43,095 nucleotides of DNA from a bacterium (lineage in GTDB: Bacteria > SZUA-79 > Acidulodesulfobacterales > Acidulodesulfobacteraceae). Shown piece by piece: positions 1 to 7,506 of the stretch; positions within the stretch are counted from its first letter, which is position 1; each line of letters opens with the position of its first letter. Under the pieces are notes generated by a model that made no database searches, was not told the DNA's origin, and was given only the letters and a program-made list of their open reading frames with translations. Where the stretch lies: the NCBI GenBank assembly GCA_021798015.1, contig JAJZYP010000005.1:1-43095 (forward strand), written 5' to 3'. The position numbers and the translations under genes were made by a program.

Positions 1-113
1 GCGGCCATTAAAAATAATATGGAGGGCAACTTGGTGTATTGAAACAGTATTTCTCCCAAAAAACCAAGGATTATTATTATACCGAAAATGCCAATGGCAA
101 CAGACGGGGACAT
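1..113 (-). CDS. Cation:proton antiporter, N-terminal fragment (CPA family)
   Basis: Read leftward from ATG at 113, this gives about 37 residues before the window edge cuts the gene. They begin MSPSVAIGIFG and continue with LGFLGEILFQYTKLPSILF. A hydrophobic helix followed by a short charged turn (LGE-LF-x-T-x-LPS-LFLM) is how NhaP/KefB-type monovalent cation:proton antiporters start, since the first membrane helix is followed by the 'G.P..L..L..G' segment. No in-frame start lies upstream before a stop, so the ATG at 113 is probably the real start, although no clear Shine-Dalgarno precedes it. The family call rests on this short stretch only. Confidence 0.55.
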   Translation of the reverse strand, partial: MSPSVAIGIFGIIIILGFLGEILFQYTKLPSILFLMA

Positions 114-151
114 AAATATTTTTTTGTTTTTATTTATTTTTAAAATTTATC

Positions 152-180
152 TTGACATAGTTTTTATAAAATAGCATACT
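152..180 (+). promoter_or_regulatory. Sigma70-type promoter for the Nramp leader
   Basis: TTGACA (152-157), a perfect -35 box, is followed after 17 bases by CATACT (175-180), a 4/6 match to the -10 box. Transcription would start near 187 and run rightward into the small ORF at 257 and the transporter at 609, giving a leader of about 420 bases. On the other strand, TTGCAC (197-192) and TATTTT (173-168) could serve the leftward antiporter, so the two promoters would overlap. Confidence 0.5.
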
Positions 181-256
181 TTAAAATATAAGTGCAAATT
201 AAAAGTTAGTATTATACTTTAATTCTTAAATAAATAAAATTTAAACGGAGTTATTT

Positions 257-415
257 ATGCGAAGTGAGCCTGACAGTAGTAACTATCACAGTAGTAACTA
301 TAATTATTTTCTAAAAAATACCGATAGTAACTTTAGCTCATTATTCAAGAGTCAAATATTAAAAAATATAAATCCTTTATCGATATCGTCAATCTATTTA
401 CGCCCTCTTATATAA
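257..415 (+). CDS. Possible 52-residue small protein in the Nramp leader
   Basis: An ATG at 257 is preceded by CGGAG (246-250) at an ideal 6-base spacing, and the frame stays open for 52 codons to TAA at 413-415. The product is polar and Ser/Asn/Tyr-rich at its N-terminus, with a near-duplicated SSNYHSSNYNY, and ends in INPLSISSIYLRPLI. There is no signal peptide, no membrane helix and no family that I recognise. It lies between a good promoter and the transporter gene, so it could be a small protein, a regulatory leader peptide, or a chance ORF. The ribosome binding site is the main argument for reality; the AT-rich context argues for caution. Confidence 0.35.
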   Translation: MRSEPDSSNYHSSNYNYFLKNTDSNFSSLFKSQILKNINPLSISSIYLRPLI

Positions 416-608
416 TCTTTTAATATTTATCTCTTTATAATAAGTAGTTAAAGTTATTTAATAAAGAGAGAAAAAATATTAAAGGATAAAATCTATAAAA
501 CCTGCGCATCAATATTTCTATTAATCCTTATTTCTATTAATCCTTTTCTCCTGCGGTATTTATAAGTTACGGTATTTTATAACTATTTTTTGAATACAGA
601 GGTGAAAA
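416..608 (+). other. Untranslated leader before the Nramp gene
   Basis: No gene is seen here. The stretch holds an imperfect AT-rich hairpin (CTCTTTAT at 431-438 against ATAAAGAG at 461-468), a perfect tandem duplication of 16 bases (514-529 and 530-545), and CCTGCG copies on both sides of that duplication (501-506 and 551-556). I could not match it to a known metal-sensing riboswitch. Confidence 0.4.
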
Positions 609-1955
609 TTGGAAGATTACAAAAATAAACTTGACGAACTACCCGTTGATATAAAACTCAGAGCGGTTGATAGACTTAAAATTCATCTTATGAGGCAAAA
701 ATATGGCTATTTTTCCAGACTTTGCCTGTTGCTTGCTTTAATAGGACCCGGGATTTTGGTTATGATTGCCGATAACGATGCAGGTGGAGTTATAACCTAT
801 GCCCAAACAGGTTCTATATTCGGAATTGGATTTTTTATTCCTTTTATGGTTTTAATGCTTCCTGTTGCCTATATTGTTCAGGAAATGACCGTTAGATTAG
901 GCGCTGTTACGCACAGGGGGCATGCTGAAATGATATGGAAAAGATATGGAAAATTTTGGGGCTTGTTTAGTCTTTTTGACCTTGTCGTTGCGAACATTTT
1001 AACATTAATAACGGAGTTTATCGGAATTACACTTGGGATGGAGGTTTTTGGGGTATCTCCGATGATTTCATCGATAACGGCTATTATTGTTATTGCTTCC
1101 ATTCAACTGTTTTTGCGTTATTTTACATGGGAGTGGATTAGCTTGAGCATTGCGGTATTTAATTTGGTTTTTATTCCGTTAGTCTTTTTCGTTCCGCATC
1201 TTCACTGGGGGATTGTGGCAAAAAGCTTTGCTTCATGGCATATACCGGGTGGAGTAAGTTCGCTTTTTATATACGTAGTTTTGGCAAATTTAGGAACCAC
1301 CATCGCTCCATGGATGCTATTTTTTCAACAATCTTCGGTCGTTGATAAGGGGCTAACCGTTAAGGATATTAGAGATGGACAGATAGATACCTTTATAGGC
1401 TCTCTTATTATGGTAATAGTTGCTATTGCAATAATTATAATAACAGGTTTTACGGTTTATAGCGTAAATCATACCGTTAATTTAAATATCCAAAATATTC
1501 TTTCTATTATTTCTTTAAAAATGGGTACTATTGCAATGAAGATGTTTGCTTTGGGGCTTGTGGAAGCAGGTCTTATAGCCGCAATAGCAATTTCCGCAAG
1601 TACCTCGTGGGCTATGGGCGAGGCATTTGGTTGGCCAAGAAGCATAAATCTTCCACCGCTTAAAGGCTGGCACTTTTATCTTCCGGGGCTTATAAGTGTC
1701 ATATTTGCAGGTTCAATAGTTCTTATCCCAAATGTTCCGCTGGGATTTTTAAATTTAACTGTTCAGGTCATAGCCTCTATTTTTATGCCTGCGGCAATGA
1801 TGTTTTTACTTTTATTGTTAAACGATAAAGAGATAATGGGAGAACATGTCAATAGACTGTGGCAAAATATATCCGCTTTTATTATAGTTGGATTTCTAAT
1901 AATAATGAACGGATTATATGGCGTAACGGTAATGTTTCCACATATCTTTGGTTGA
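609..1955 (+). CDS. Nramp-family divalent metal transporter
   Basis: This is a proton-coupled divalent metal importer of the inner membrane, 448 residues with about eleven hydrophobic helices. The first helix carries IADNDAGGVITYAQ in place of the classical DPGN motif. The sixth helix carries TIAPWMLFFQQS in place of the MPH motif. These are the two unwound metal-binding helices of the Nramp fold. The same departures from DPGN/MPH are seen in a large bacterial subgroup that includes Nramp-related magnesium transporters, so Mn/Fe selectivity should not be assumed. The start is TTG at 609, five bases after GAGGTG (599-604). The gene follows a long leader and is followed by a GC-rich hairpin and a small membrane protein. 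Confidence 0.85.
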   Translation: MEDYKNKLDELPVDIKLRAVDRLKIHLMRQKYGYFSRLCLLLALIGPGILVMIADNDAGGVITYAQTGSIFGIGFFIPFMVLMLPVAYIVQEMTVRLGAVTHRGHAEMIWKRYGKFWGLFSLFDLVVANILTLITEFIGITLGMEVFGVSPMISSITAIIVIASIQLFLRYFTWEWISLSIAVFNLVFIPLVFFVPHLHWGIVAKSFASWHIPGGVSSLFIYVVLANLGTTIAPWMLFFQQSSVVDKGLTVKDIRDGQIDTFIGSLIMVIVAIAIIIITGFTVYSVNHTVNLNIQNILSIISLKMGTIAMKMFALGLVEAGLIAAIAISASTSWAMGEAFGWPRSINLPPLKGWHFYLPGLISVIFAGSIVLIPNVPLGFLNLTVQVIASIFMPAAMMFLLLLLNDKEIMGEHVNRLWQNISAFIIVGFLIIMNGLYGVTVMFPHIFG

Positions 1956-1975
1956 TTTATATTCTAATTTTAATT

Positions 1976-1997
1976 CCCCTCCTATTGATGGGAGGGG
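1976..1997 (+). repeat. GC-rich hairpin between Nramp and small membrane gene
   Basis: CCCCTCC (1976-1982) pairs perfectly with GGAGGGG (1991-1997) around an 8-base loop. No T-run follows on the plus strand, so it is not a textbook terminator. It may stabilise the upstream mRNA end or belong to the same class of CCCCTC-type palindromes seen at 3682 and 12600. Confidence 0.5.
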
Positions 1998-2021
1998 TTA
2001 GAGGAGGATGAATAAGAAAAA

Positions 2022-2228
2022 ATGAACGAAAACAAGATTATAAAAAAAGTTAATCTGGATGAAGATTGGGAAGAGTTTATTGAGAACGAAGGGCTATTGG
2101 ATTATAATAAAATACCTCTTAAAAGGGCAGAGGTGCGGGGATGGATAAAAATAGCCTTCTGGTTTTTAAGAATTTACATATTGATTATGGTCATAATGGT
2201 AATAATCGGTTTTTCAAGGATTAATTAA
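2022..2228 (+). CDS. Small single-helix membrane protein, unknown
   Basis: A 68-residue product with an acidic N-terminal part (LDEDWEEFIENEGLLDY) and one hydrophobic helix at about residues 44-64 (IAFWFLRIYILIMVIMVIIGF). I do not recognise the family. It sits 66 bases after the Nramp gene in the same direction and could be co-transcribed with it as an accessory subunit, but nothing in the sequence proves this. A strong AGAGGAGG (2000-2007) lies 14 bases before the ATG, which is longer than usual; a five-codon ORF starting at 2008 (ATG AAT AAG AAA AAA TGA) sits closer to it and overlaps the start region. Its 3' end overlaps the convergent tadA by four bases. Confidence 0.6.
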   Translation: MNENKIIKKVNLDEDWEEFIENEGLLDYNKIPLKRAEVRGWIKIAFWFLRIYILIMVIMVIIGFSRIN

Positions 2229-2689
2229 CCATTTCTTTTTCTTTTATCTTTAAAAAAGTCTTTTAACAAAAGGGAGGATTCTAATTCCATAACCCCCTGG
2301 ACTACCTCGACATTATGATTAAGTCTTTTATCGTTAAGGGTATTATAAAGTGAATTTACAGCACCGGTTTTTAAATCCTTTGCTCCGTAAACCAATCTTT
2401 TTATCCTTGATAAAACTATTGCGCCGCAACACATAAGGCATGGTTCAAGGGTAACATACAAAGAGCATCCTTCAAGTCTCCAACTGTCAAGCTTTTTTTG
2501 CGCCTCTAAGATTGCTTTTATTTCGGCATGCATTATGATAGATTTATCTTTTTCGACAGTGTTAAATGATAAAGAAATTATCTCATTATTTTTAACGATA
2601 ATAGCCCCGATAGGAACTTCATCACATTCTTTAGCCTTTTTAGCCTCTTCTAAAGCCAGTTTCATAAATTTAATATGGTTATAATTCAT
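2225..2689 (-). CDS. tadA: tRNA-specific adenosine deaminase TadA
   Basis: TadA converts adenosine to inosine at the wobble position (A34) of tRNA-Arg(ACG), an essential step for decoding CGN codons. The 154-residue product has the full cytidine/deoxycytidylate deaminase zinc site: HAE at residues 54-56 (zinc ligand His54, proton-shuttle Glu56) and PCLMC at 83-87 (zinc ligands Cys84 and Cys87). Length and the N-terminal ALEEAKKA...VPIGAI segment fit the family. Guanine deaminases share the fold, but the MHAEIKAI and EPCLMCCGAI context is TadA-like. It is transcribed divergently from lipA across a 100-base AT-rich gap. Confidence 0.93.
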   Translation of the reverse strand: MNYNHIKFMKLALEEAKKAKECDEVPIGAIIVKNNEIISLSFNTVEKDKSIIMHAEIKAILEAQKKLDSWRLEGCSLYVTLEPCLMCCGAIVLSRIKRLVYGAKDLKTGAVNSLYNTLNDKRLNHNVEVVQGVMELESSLLLKDFFKDKRKRNG

Positions 2690-2705
2690 AAAATTAAATT
2701 AGTAA

Positions 2706-2735
2706 TTGAAATTTATTTGAATATTATGGTATAAA
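2706..2735 (+). promoter_or_regulatory. Probable promoter for lipA
   Basis: TTGAAA (2706-2711) and TATAAA (2730-2735) are separated by 18 bases, in the divergent gap between tadA and lipA. The region is very AT-rich, so chance matches are easy. Confidence 0.4.
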
Positions 2736-2789
2736 CAATAAGATATTTATAATAATATTATATATTATAATTTTAGTCTAATAAAATCA

Positions 2790-3677
2790 GTGGTGTTTTT
2801 TTATAAAGTGAATAAAAGACTGCCGGATTATTTAAAAAACGAAATTTTAAGGATAAAGACCAAAAAAAATATTTCTGAAACTTCTCAAATAATAAGGGAA
2901 AAAGAACTTAATACCGTTTGTTCTTCTTCAAGATGCCCCAACCTTAATCTTTGTTTTTCAAATAAAACCGCCACATTTTTGCTGCTTGGAGATAAGTGCA
3001 CAAGGAGGTGTCCCTTCTGTAACATAGGTTATATCAAAGAAAATCCTTGTGTTGACCTGCTCGAACCGCAAAAGGTGGCTTATGCCGTAAAGTCTCTTAA
3101 TTTAAAGCATACCGTAATTACAATGGTTACAAGAGATGATATTGAAGACGGTGGAGCGGATATTATCGTTAAAACCGTTAAGAGGATTAAAAAGGATACC
3201 AATTGTAAAATCATAGAAGTATTGACGTCCGATTTTAATGGCAACGAAAAATATATTATGGATGTTGTGGATAGCGGCATAGATATTTTTGGTCATAATA
3301 TAGAAACGGTTGAGAGGTTGTATGAGACGAACAGACCATCAGGCTCTTATAGACGATCGTTAAATATACTAAAAACGGTAAAGGAAAAAAGGCCACATAT
3401 TATTACAAAATCAGGTATTATGGTTGGACTTGGAGAAAATGACGGCGAGGTTTTTGAAACAATAGACGACCTTATAAATACAGGCATAGATTTTATAACT
3501 ATAGGGCAATATTTAAGGCCGTCACTTCAAAATGTGGAAGTTCAAAGGTTTGTCCCTTTAAAAAAGTTTATAGAGTATAAAGATTATGCAAAAAAGGGTG
3601 GAATTAAAAATGTCTTTTCCGCTCCGCTTGTTAGAAGTTCTTTTGGCGCGGAAAAACTTTTTAAACATTCTTTATAA
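2790..3677 (+). CDS. lipA: Lipoyl synthase LipA
   Basis: Radical SAM enzyme that inserts two sulfur atoms into protein-bound octanoyl groups to form lipoyl cofactor. The 295-residue product carries the auxiliary cluster motif C-x4-C-x5-C (CSSSRCPNLNLC, about residues 44-55) and the radical SAM C-x3-C-x2-C (CTRRCPFC, about 70-77). It ends with RSSFGAEKL, the conserved RSS segment whose serine ligates the auxiliary cluster. The start is uncertain: GTG at 2790 gives the longest form, but GTG at 2793 and 2808 are also in frame and none has a clear Shine-Dalgarno. No lipB or lplA is nearby. It could serve 2-oxoacid dehydrogenases or the glycine cleavage system encoded elsewhere. Confidence 0.94.
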   Translation: MVFFYKVNKRLPDYLKNEILRIKTKKNISETSQIIREKELNTVCSSSRCPNLNLCFSNKTATFLLLGDKCTRRCPFCNIGYIKENPCVDLLEPQKVAYAVKSLNLKHTVITMVTRDDIEDGGADIIVKTVKRIKKDTNCKIIEVLTSDFNGNEKYIMDVVDSGIDIFGHNIETVERLYETNRPSGSYRRSLNILKTVKEKRPHIITKSGIMVGLGENDGEVFETIDDLINTGIDFITIGQYLRPSLQNVEVQRFVPLKKFIEYKDYAKKGGIKNVFSAPLVRSSFGAEKLFKHSL

Positions 3678-3678
3678 T

Positions 3679-3740
3679 ATTCCCCTCTTGTAGAGGGGGG
3701 TGGCAGGCAAAGCCTGACGGGGTGTTATTCCCCTCTTGTT
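3679..3740 (+). repeat. REP-like composite palindrome
   Basis: Two perfect hairpins lie in tandem: CCCCTCT/AGAGGGG (3682-3688, 3692-3698, 3-base loop) and CAGGC/GCCTG (3704-3708, 3712-3716, AAA loop). A second direct copy of TATTCCCCTCTTGT follows at about 3726-3739, leading into a T-rich stretch. It fills the lipA-alaC gap and probably ends lipA transcription as well as being a dispersed intergenic repeat. Confidence 0.6.
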
Positions 3741-3778
3741 TTATTTTTTAATTATGATTCTTATTTAGGAATATTATT

Positions 3779-4990
3779 ATGATAGAAGATTTTGAGACTA
3801 TAAAGAGGCTCCCTCCGTATGTTTTTGCCGAGGTAAACAAGCTCAAAATGGAGGCAAGAAAACGAGGGGATGATATTATAGACTTAGGAATGGGCAACCC
3901 TGATTCCCCCACCCCTGATTATATAATAGAGAAATTGATTGAAGCTTCCAAAAATCCAAAAAACCACAGATACTCTGTGTCTCGCGGCATTTATAAACTC
4001 AGACTTGCTATAACAAATATGTATAAAAGGCACTATGATGTCGATCTTGACCCTGATAGCGAGGCTATTGTGACTATGGGAATAAAAGAGGGCTTAAGCC
4101 ACTTGATGCTTGCGATTATTAACAGGGGGGATGTTGCTTTTGTTCCAAACCCGACTTACCCGATTCATGCATACAGTGTTATTATTGCGGGAGGGGATGT
4201 TAGGAGCATACCTTTAATTCATGGTGAGGATTTTTTTGAAAATATTATGACTGCTTTAAAACAGACATGGCCTAAACCTAAGGTAATAATTTTAAGTTTT
4301 CCGCACAATCCTACGACGGTTACGGTGGAACTGGATTTTTTTGAAAAATTGGTCGGTTTTGCTAAAGATAACAATATATATATAATCCATGACAATGCAT
4401 ATGCCGATTTAACATTTGACGGCTATAAAGCCCCCAGTTTTTTACAAGCCAAGGGGGCTAAAGATGTCGGAGTGGAATTTTTTTCTATGTCTAAAAGTTA
4501 TAGTATGGCGGGTTTTAGGGTTGGATATGCTCTGGGAAATAGGGTTTTAATAAACGCGCTTTCCAGAATTAAAAGTTATCTTGATTACGGTATGTTTCAG
4601 CCACTACAAATAGCTTCTATTATTGCGTTGAATGAGGAAATGAAACACAATGCCATTTCGGAAATGGTTGAACACTATAAAAAAAGAAGGGATGTTTTGA
4701 TAGAAAGCTTTAAATTTGCAGGATGGAATATAGAAAAGCCAAAAGCGACAATGTTTGTATGGGGTAAAATACCCGAACAGTTTTTAAATGCGGGAATAAA
4801 ATCCCTCGAATTTTCCAAATTACTTTTAGATAAAGCAAAAGTGGCGGTTTCTCCAGGTATAGGGTTCGGCGAGTATGGCGATGAATATGTCCGTTTTGCA
4901 TTAGTCGAAAATGAAATGCGCATAAGGCAGGCGTCAAAGGGCGTAAAGCATTTTATTCACAATGAAGAATATTTTCATAAGACGGTATAA
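3779..4990 (+). CDS. alaC: Alanine-forming aminotransferase (AlaC-like)
   Basis: Fold-type I, PLP-dependent aminotransferase of 403 residues that most likely transfers an amino group from glutamate to pyruvate. The N-terminal [15 protein letters not shown] segment, the FPHNPTT loop, the DNAYADL region with the PLP-binding Asp, and [15 protein letters not shown] with the Schiff-base Lys239 are all characteristic of the AlaC/AlaT branch. Aspartate aminotransferase or LL-DAP aminotransferase activity is the main alternative. It is 19 bases upstream of hom and may share a transcript with the threonine genes; this is consistent with pyruvate and oxaloacetate-derived amino acid synthesis from a reductive TCA cycle. 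Confidence 0.82.
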   Translation: MIEDFETIKRLPPYVFAEVNKLKMEARKRGDDIIDLGMGNPDSPTPDYIIEKLIEASKNPKNHRYSVSRGIYKLRLAITNMYKRHYDVDLDPDSEAIVTMGIKEGLSHLMLAIINRGDVAFVPNPTYPIHAYSVIIAGGDVRSIPLIHGEDFFENIMTALKQTWPKPKVIILSFPHNPTTVTVELDFFEKLVGFAKDNNIYIIHDNAYADLTFDGYKAPSFLQAKGAKDVGVEFFSMSKSYSMAGFRVGYALGNRVLINALSRIKSYLDYGMFQPLQIASIIALNEEMKHNAISEMVEHYKKRRDVLIESFKFAGWNIEKPKATMFVWGKIPEQFLNAGIKSLEFSKLLLDKAKVAVSPGIGFGEYGDEYVRFALVENEMRIRQASKGVKHFIHNEEYFHKTV

Positions 4991-5009
4991 AGGTAAGGGG
5001 GCTTGTGCT

Positions 5010-6311
5010 ATGAAAAAAGAAATCAATATCGGACTTTTGGGTTTTGGAACGGTCGCTTCAAGTCTGTATCATATATTTAGCGAGCGAAAGAAAGAGATTA
5101 ATTCCCTCTTTTCTATTCCCGTTAATATTAAAAAGATATTTACAAGAGGTAATAATCACCCTGTTTCTGAAAATATAAAAGGATTTTTGGTTAAAAATAT
5201 CGATGAAATATTGGAAGATAAAAATATAGATGTTGTGATAGAACTTATCGGGGGCATTAGCCCTGCTAAAGATTTTATAGCTAAGGCTACCATTAACGGA
5301 AAGAGTATTATTACGGCAAACAAAGCCCTTTTAGCGGAACATGGCGAGGAGATATTCAAACAATGTTTGGATAGAAATGTTCATATAGGATTTGAGGCAG
5401 CAGTCGGCGGCGGAATTCCAATATTAAGGGCTATAAAAAACGGACTTGCGGGGGATTCTATAAAATCTGTTTATTCTATAATTAATGGAACCTCAAATTT
5501 CATTCTTTCAAAAATGACAAACGAGGGTGGGAAATTCGAGGATGTTTTAAAAAAGGCTCAAGAAAAAGGATATGCCGAAGCCGACCCTTCGCTTGATATA
5601 AATGGTGACGACAGCGCCCATAAGCTTGTTGTTCTTGGAAGACTCGCTTTTTCCACAAGTTTGTCTATGAAAGATGTTATAATAGAAGGTATAAAAGATA
5701 TAAATCTCCTTGATATTAATTTTTCAAAAGAGCTTGGTTATACTATAAAGCTACTGGGAATACTGAAAAATGAAGATTCAAGAATAGAAATAAGGGTTCA
5801 TCCTACTTTAATACCTTCTTCTTGCCTTTTATCAAAGGTTGACGGGGTGTTTAACGCATTTTTCCTGAATACAAAATATGCGGGACCGTTAAGTTTAACA
5901 GGATACGGCGCCGGCGGTAATCCGACGGCAAGCGCTGTTATGGGGGATTTAATGGAAATAGTCGGTAAAATTATAAACAACGATAATCATCATGATTTTC
6001 TCATTTCGGAAAATATTAATAAACTTAAAGTTAAGGGTAAAAAAGAGATAATTTCAAGATACTATCTCAGGTTTTCGGCTATGGACAGACCTGGTGTGCT
6101 TGCGAAAATATCGAATATTCTTGGTGAAAATTCGATTAGTATAAGTTCCATGATTCAAAAAGGCAGAAAGGTTGAAGGTTCTGTTCCGATAGTTATTACA
6201 ACTCATGAAGCCAATGAGGATGACCTGTTTAAAAGCGTAAAATTGTGCGACGGGCTTGATGTGGTTTTAGCAAAAACCATCGTTTTAAGAATAGAAGACC
6301 GCATAAATTAA
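5010..6311 (+). CDS. hom: Homoserine dehydrogenase with ACT domain
   Basis: Catalyses NAD(P)H-dependent reduction of aspartate semialdehyde to homoserine, the branch point to threonine and methionine. The 433-residue product has an N-terminal nucleotide-binding fold (GLLGFGTVA), the catalytic domain with GFEAAVGGGIPI, INGTSNFIL and AEADPSLDINGDD, and a C-terminal ACT domain beginning near RFSAMDRPGVLAKI, which usually gives threonine feedback inhibition. I chose ATG 5010 because AAGGGGG (4995-5001) lies eight bases ahead. A longer in-frame form from 4962 would overlap the alaC coding region and adds a non-conserved tail. Confidence 0.95.
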   Translation: MKKEINIGLLGFGTVASSLYHIFSERKKEINSLFSIPVNIKKIFTRGNNHPVSENIKGFLVKNIDEILEDKNIDVVIELIGGISPAKDFIAKATINGKSIITANKALLAEHGEEIFKQCLDRNVHIGFEAAVGGGIPILRAIKNGLAGDSIKSVYSIINGTSNFILSKMTNEGGKFEDVLKKAQEKGYAEADPSLDINGDDSAHKLVVLGRLAFSTSLSMKDVIIEGIKDINLLDINFSKELGYTIKLLGILKNEDSRIEIRVHPTLIPSSCLLSKVDGVFNAFFLNTKYAGPLSLTGYGAGGNPTASAVMGDLMEIVGKIINNDNHHDFLISENINKLKVKGKKEIISRYYLRFSAMDRPGVLAKISNILGENSISISSMIQKGRKVEGSVPIVITTHEANEDDLFKSVKLCDGLDVVLAKTIVLRIEDRIN

Positions 6312-6391
6312 CTGTTTTCTTAAATTTAAATATTTTTTACATTTTCAGGTTAAGAGTTTAAGTAAAGAAGCAAGAGAGTAAAGGGGGAATT

Positions 6392-7459
6392 TTGATAGTA
6401 TCTAATTATGATGGGGTAATAAAAAGATATAGGGAGTTTTTGCCTAAGATAGACGATAAGCATATCATTACAATTCTCGAAGGCAATACCCCTTTGATAA
6501 AATCAAGGAACATCCATAAAATTATAAACCCCGATATCGAGATATATTTTAAGTATGAGGGATTAAATCCAACCGGTTCTTTTAAAGACAGGGGTATGAC
6601 TATGGCTGTATCTAAAGCCGTGTCGGAAGGGTCAAAAGCGGTTATTTGCGCCTCGACCGGAAATACTTCCGCTTCAGCCTCCGCTTATGCCGCGAGGGCG
6701 GGAATGAAATCGTTTGTCTTAATTCCCGAGGGAAAGATTGCCGCAGGCAAACTCTCCCAGGCCCTTGTTCACGGTTCTATCGTAATGCAGATACAGGGGA
6801 ACTTTGATGAGGCTTTGGTTATTACAAGAGAAATTGCAAGGGATTATAATGTTACTCTCGTTAATTCGGTAAATCCTTACAGATTGGAAGGTCAGAAAAC
6901 CGCCAGTTTCGAAATCGTGGATGAGCTTGGATTTGCCCCCGCCTATCATATACTTCCGGTTGGAAATGCTGGAAATATCACGGCTTATTGGAAAGGGTAC
7001 AAAGAATATTCCGATACAGGTAAAATAAATAAGCTGCCTAAAATGCTTGGCTTTCAGGCTGAAGGAGCGGCCCCGATTGTTTTAAACCAAATAGTAAAAG
7101 AGCCGCATACCGTTGCAACCGCCATTAGAATAGGGAATCCTGCAAGCTGGCAAAAGGCGGTATCGGCAAGGGATGAGTCAGGAGGACTGATCGAAGCCGT
7201 CAGCGATGAAGATATATTAAAGGCTTATTCTATGCTTGCCTCTAATGAAGGCATTTTTTGCGAACCTGCTTCGGCCATTACGCTTGCCGGACTTATCAAA
7301 CTAAATAATAAAAGTTTTTTTAAGAAAGGCGATGTCTGCGTCCTCACATTAACCGGTCATGGACTTAAGGATCCCGGGAACGCCATAAAAGTTTCAAAAG
7401 AACCGATTGTTATTCCATGTGATAAACGTTCGGTGCTAAAGGTTATGGGATTAGCGTAA
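6392..7459 (+). CDS. thrC: Threonine synthase
   Basis: PLP-dependent enzyme converting O-phosphohomoserine to threonine. The 355-residue product is the short, bacterial/archaeal type without the long N-terminal extension of plant enzymes. Seen are LEGNTPLI near the start, the PLP lysine in NPTGSFKDRGM, the phosphate-binding STGNTSASASAYAA, the glycine loop LPVGNAGNI, and the C-terminal LTGHGLKD. The start is TTG at 6392 with AAGGGGGA just upstream. It lies 80 bases after hom and 47 before the proposed homoserine kinase, so all enzymes from aspartate semialdehyde to threonine may be encoded here. Confidence 0.95.
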   Translation: MIVSNYDGVIKRYREFLPKIDDKHIITILEGNTPLIKSRNIHKIINPDIEIYFKYEGLNPTGSFKDRGMTMAVSKAVSEGSKAVICASTGNTSASASAYAARAGMKSFVLIPEGKIAAGKLSQALVHGSIVMQIQGNFDEALVITREIARDYNVTLVNSVNPYRLEGQKTASFEIVDELGFAPAYHILPVGNAGNITAYWKGYKEYSDTGKINKLPKMLGFQAEGAAPIVLNQIVKEPHTVATAIRIGNPASWQKAVSARDESGGLIEAVSDEDILKAYSMLASNEGIFCEPASAITLAGLIKLNNKSFFKKGDVCVLTLTGHGLKDPGNAIKVSKEPIVIPCDKRSVLKVMGLA

Positions 7460-7506
7460 ATTATAAATTGTAAGGAAGAATTATAAGGAGGATTGACTTT
7501 AAATAT

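Noticed and set aside
187-608. Manganese or magnesium riboswitch in the Nramp leader
   Set aside because: The length and position fit, but I could not find the conserved helices of yybP-ykoY or M-box motifs by eye.
4962-5009. Longer homoserine dehydrogenase start overlapping alaC
   Set aside because: Adds 16 non-conserved residues; ATG 5010 has a well-placed AAGGGGG.
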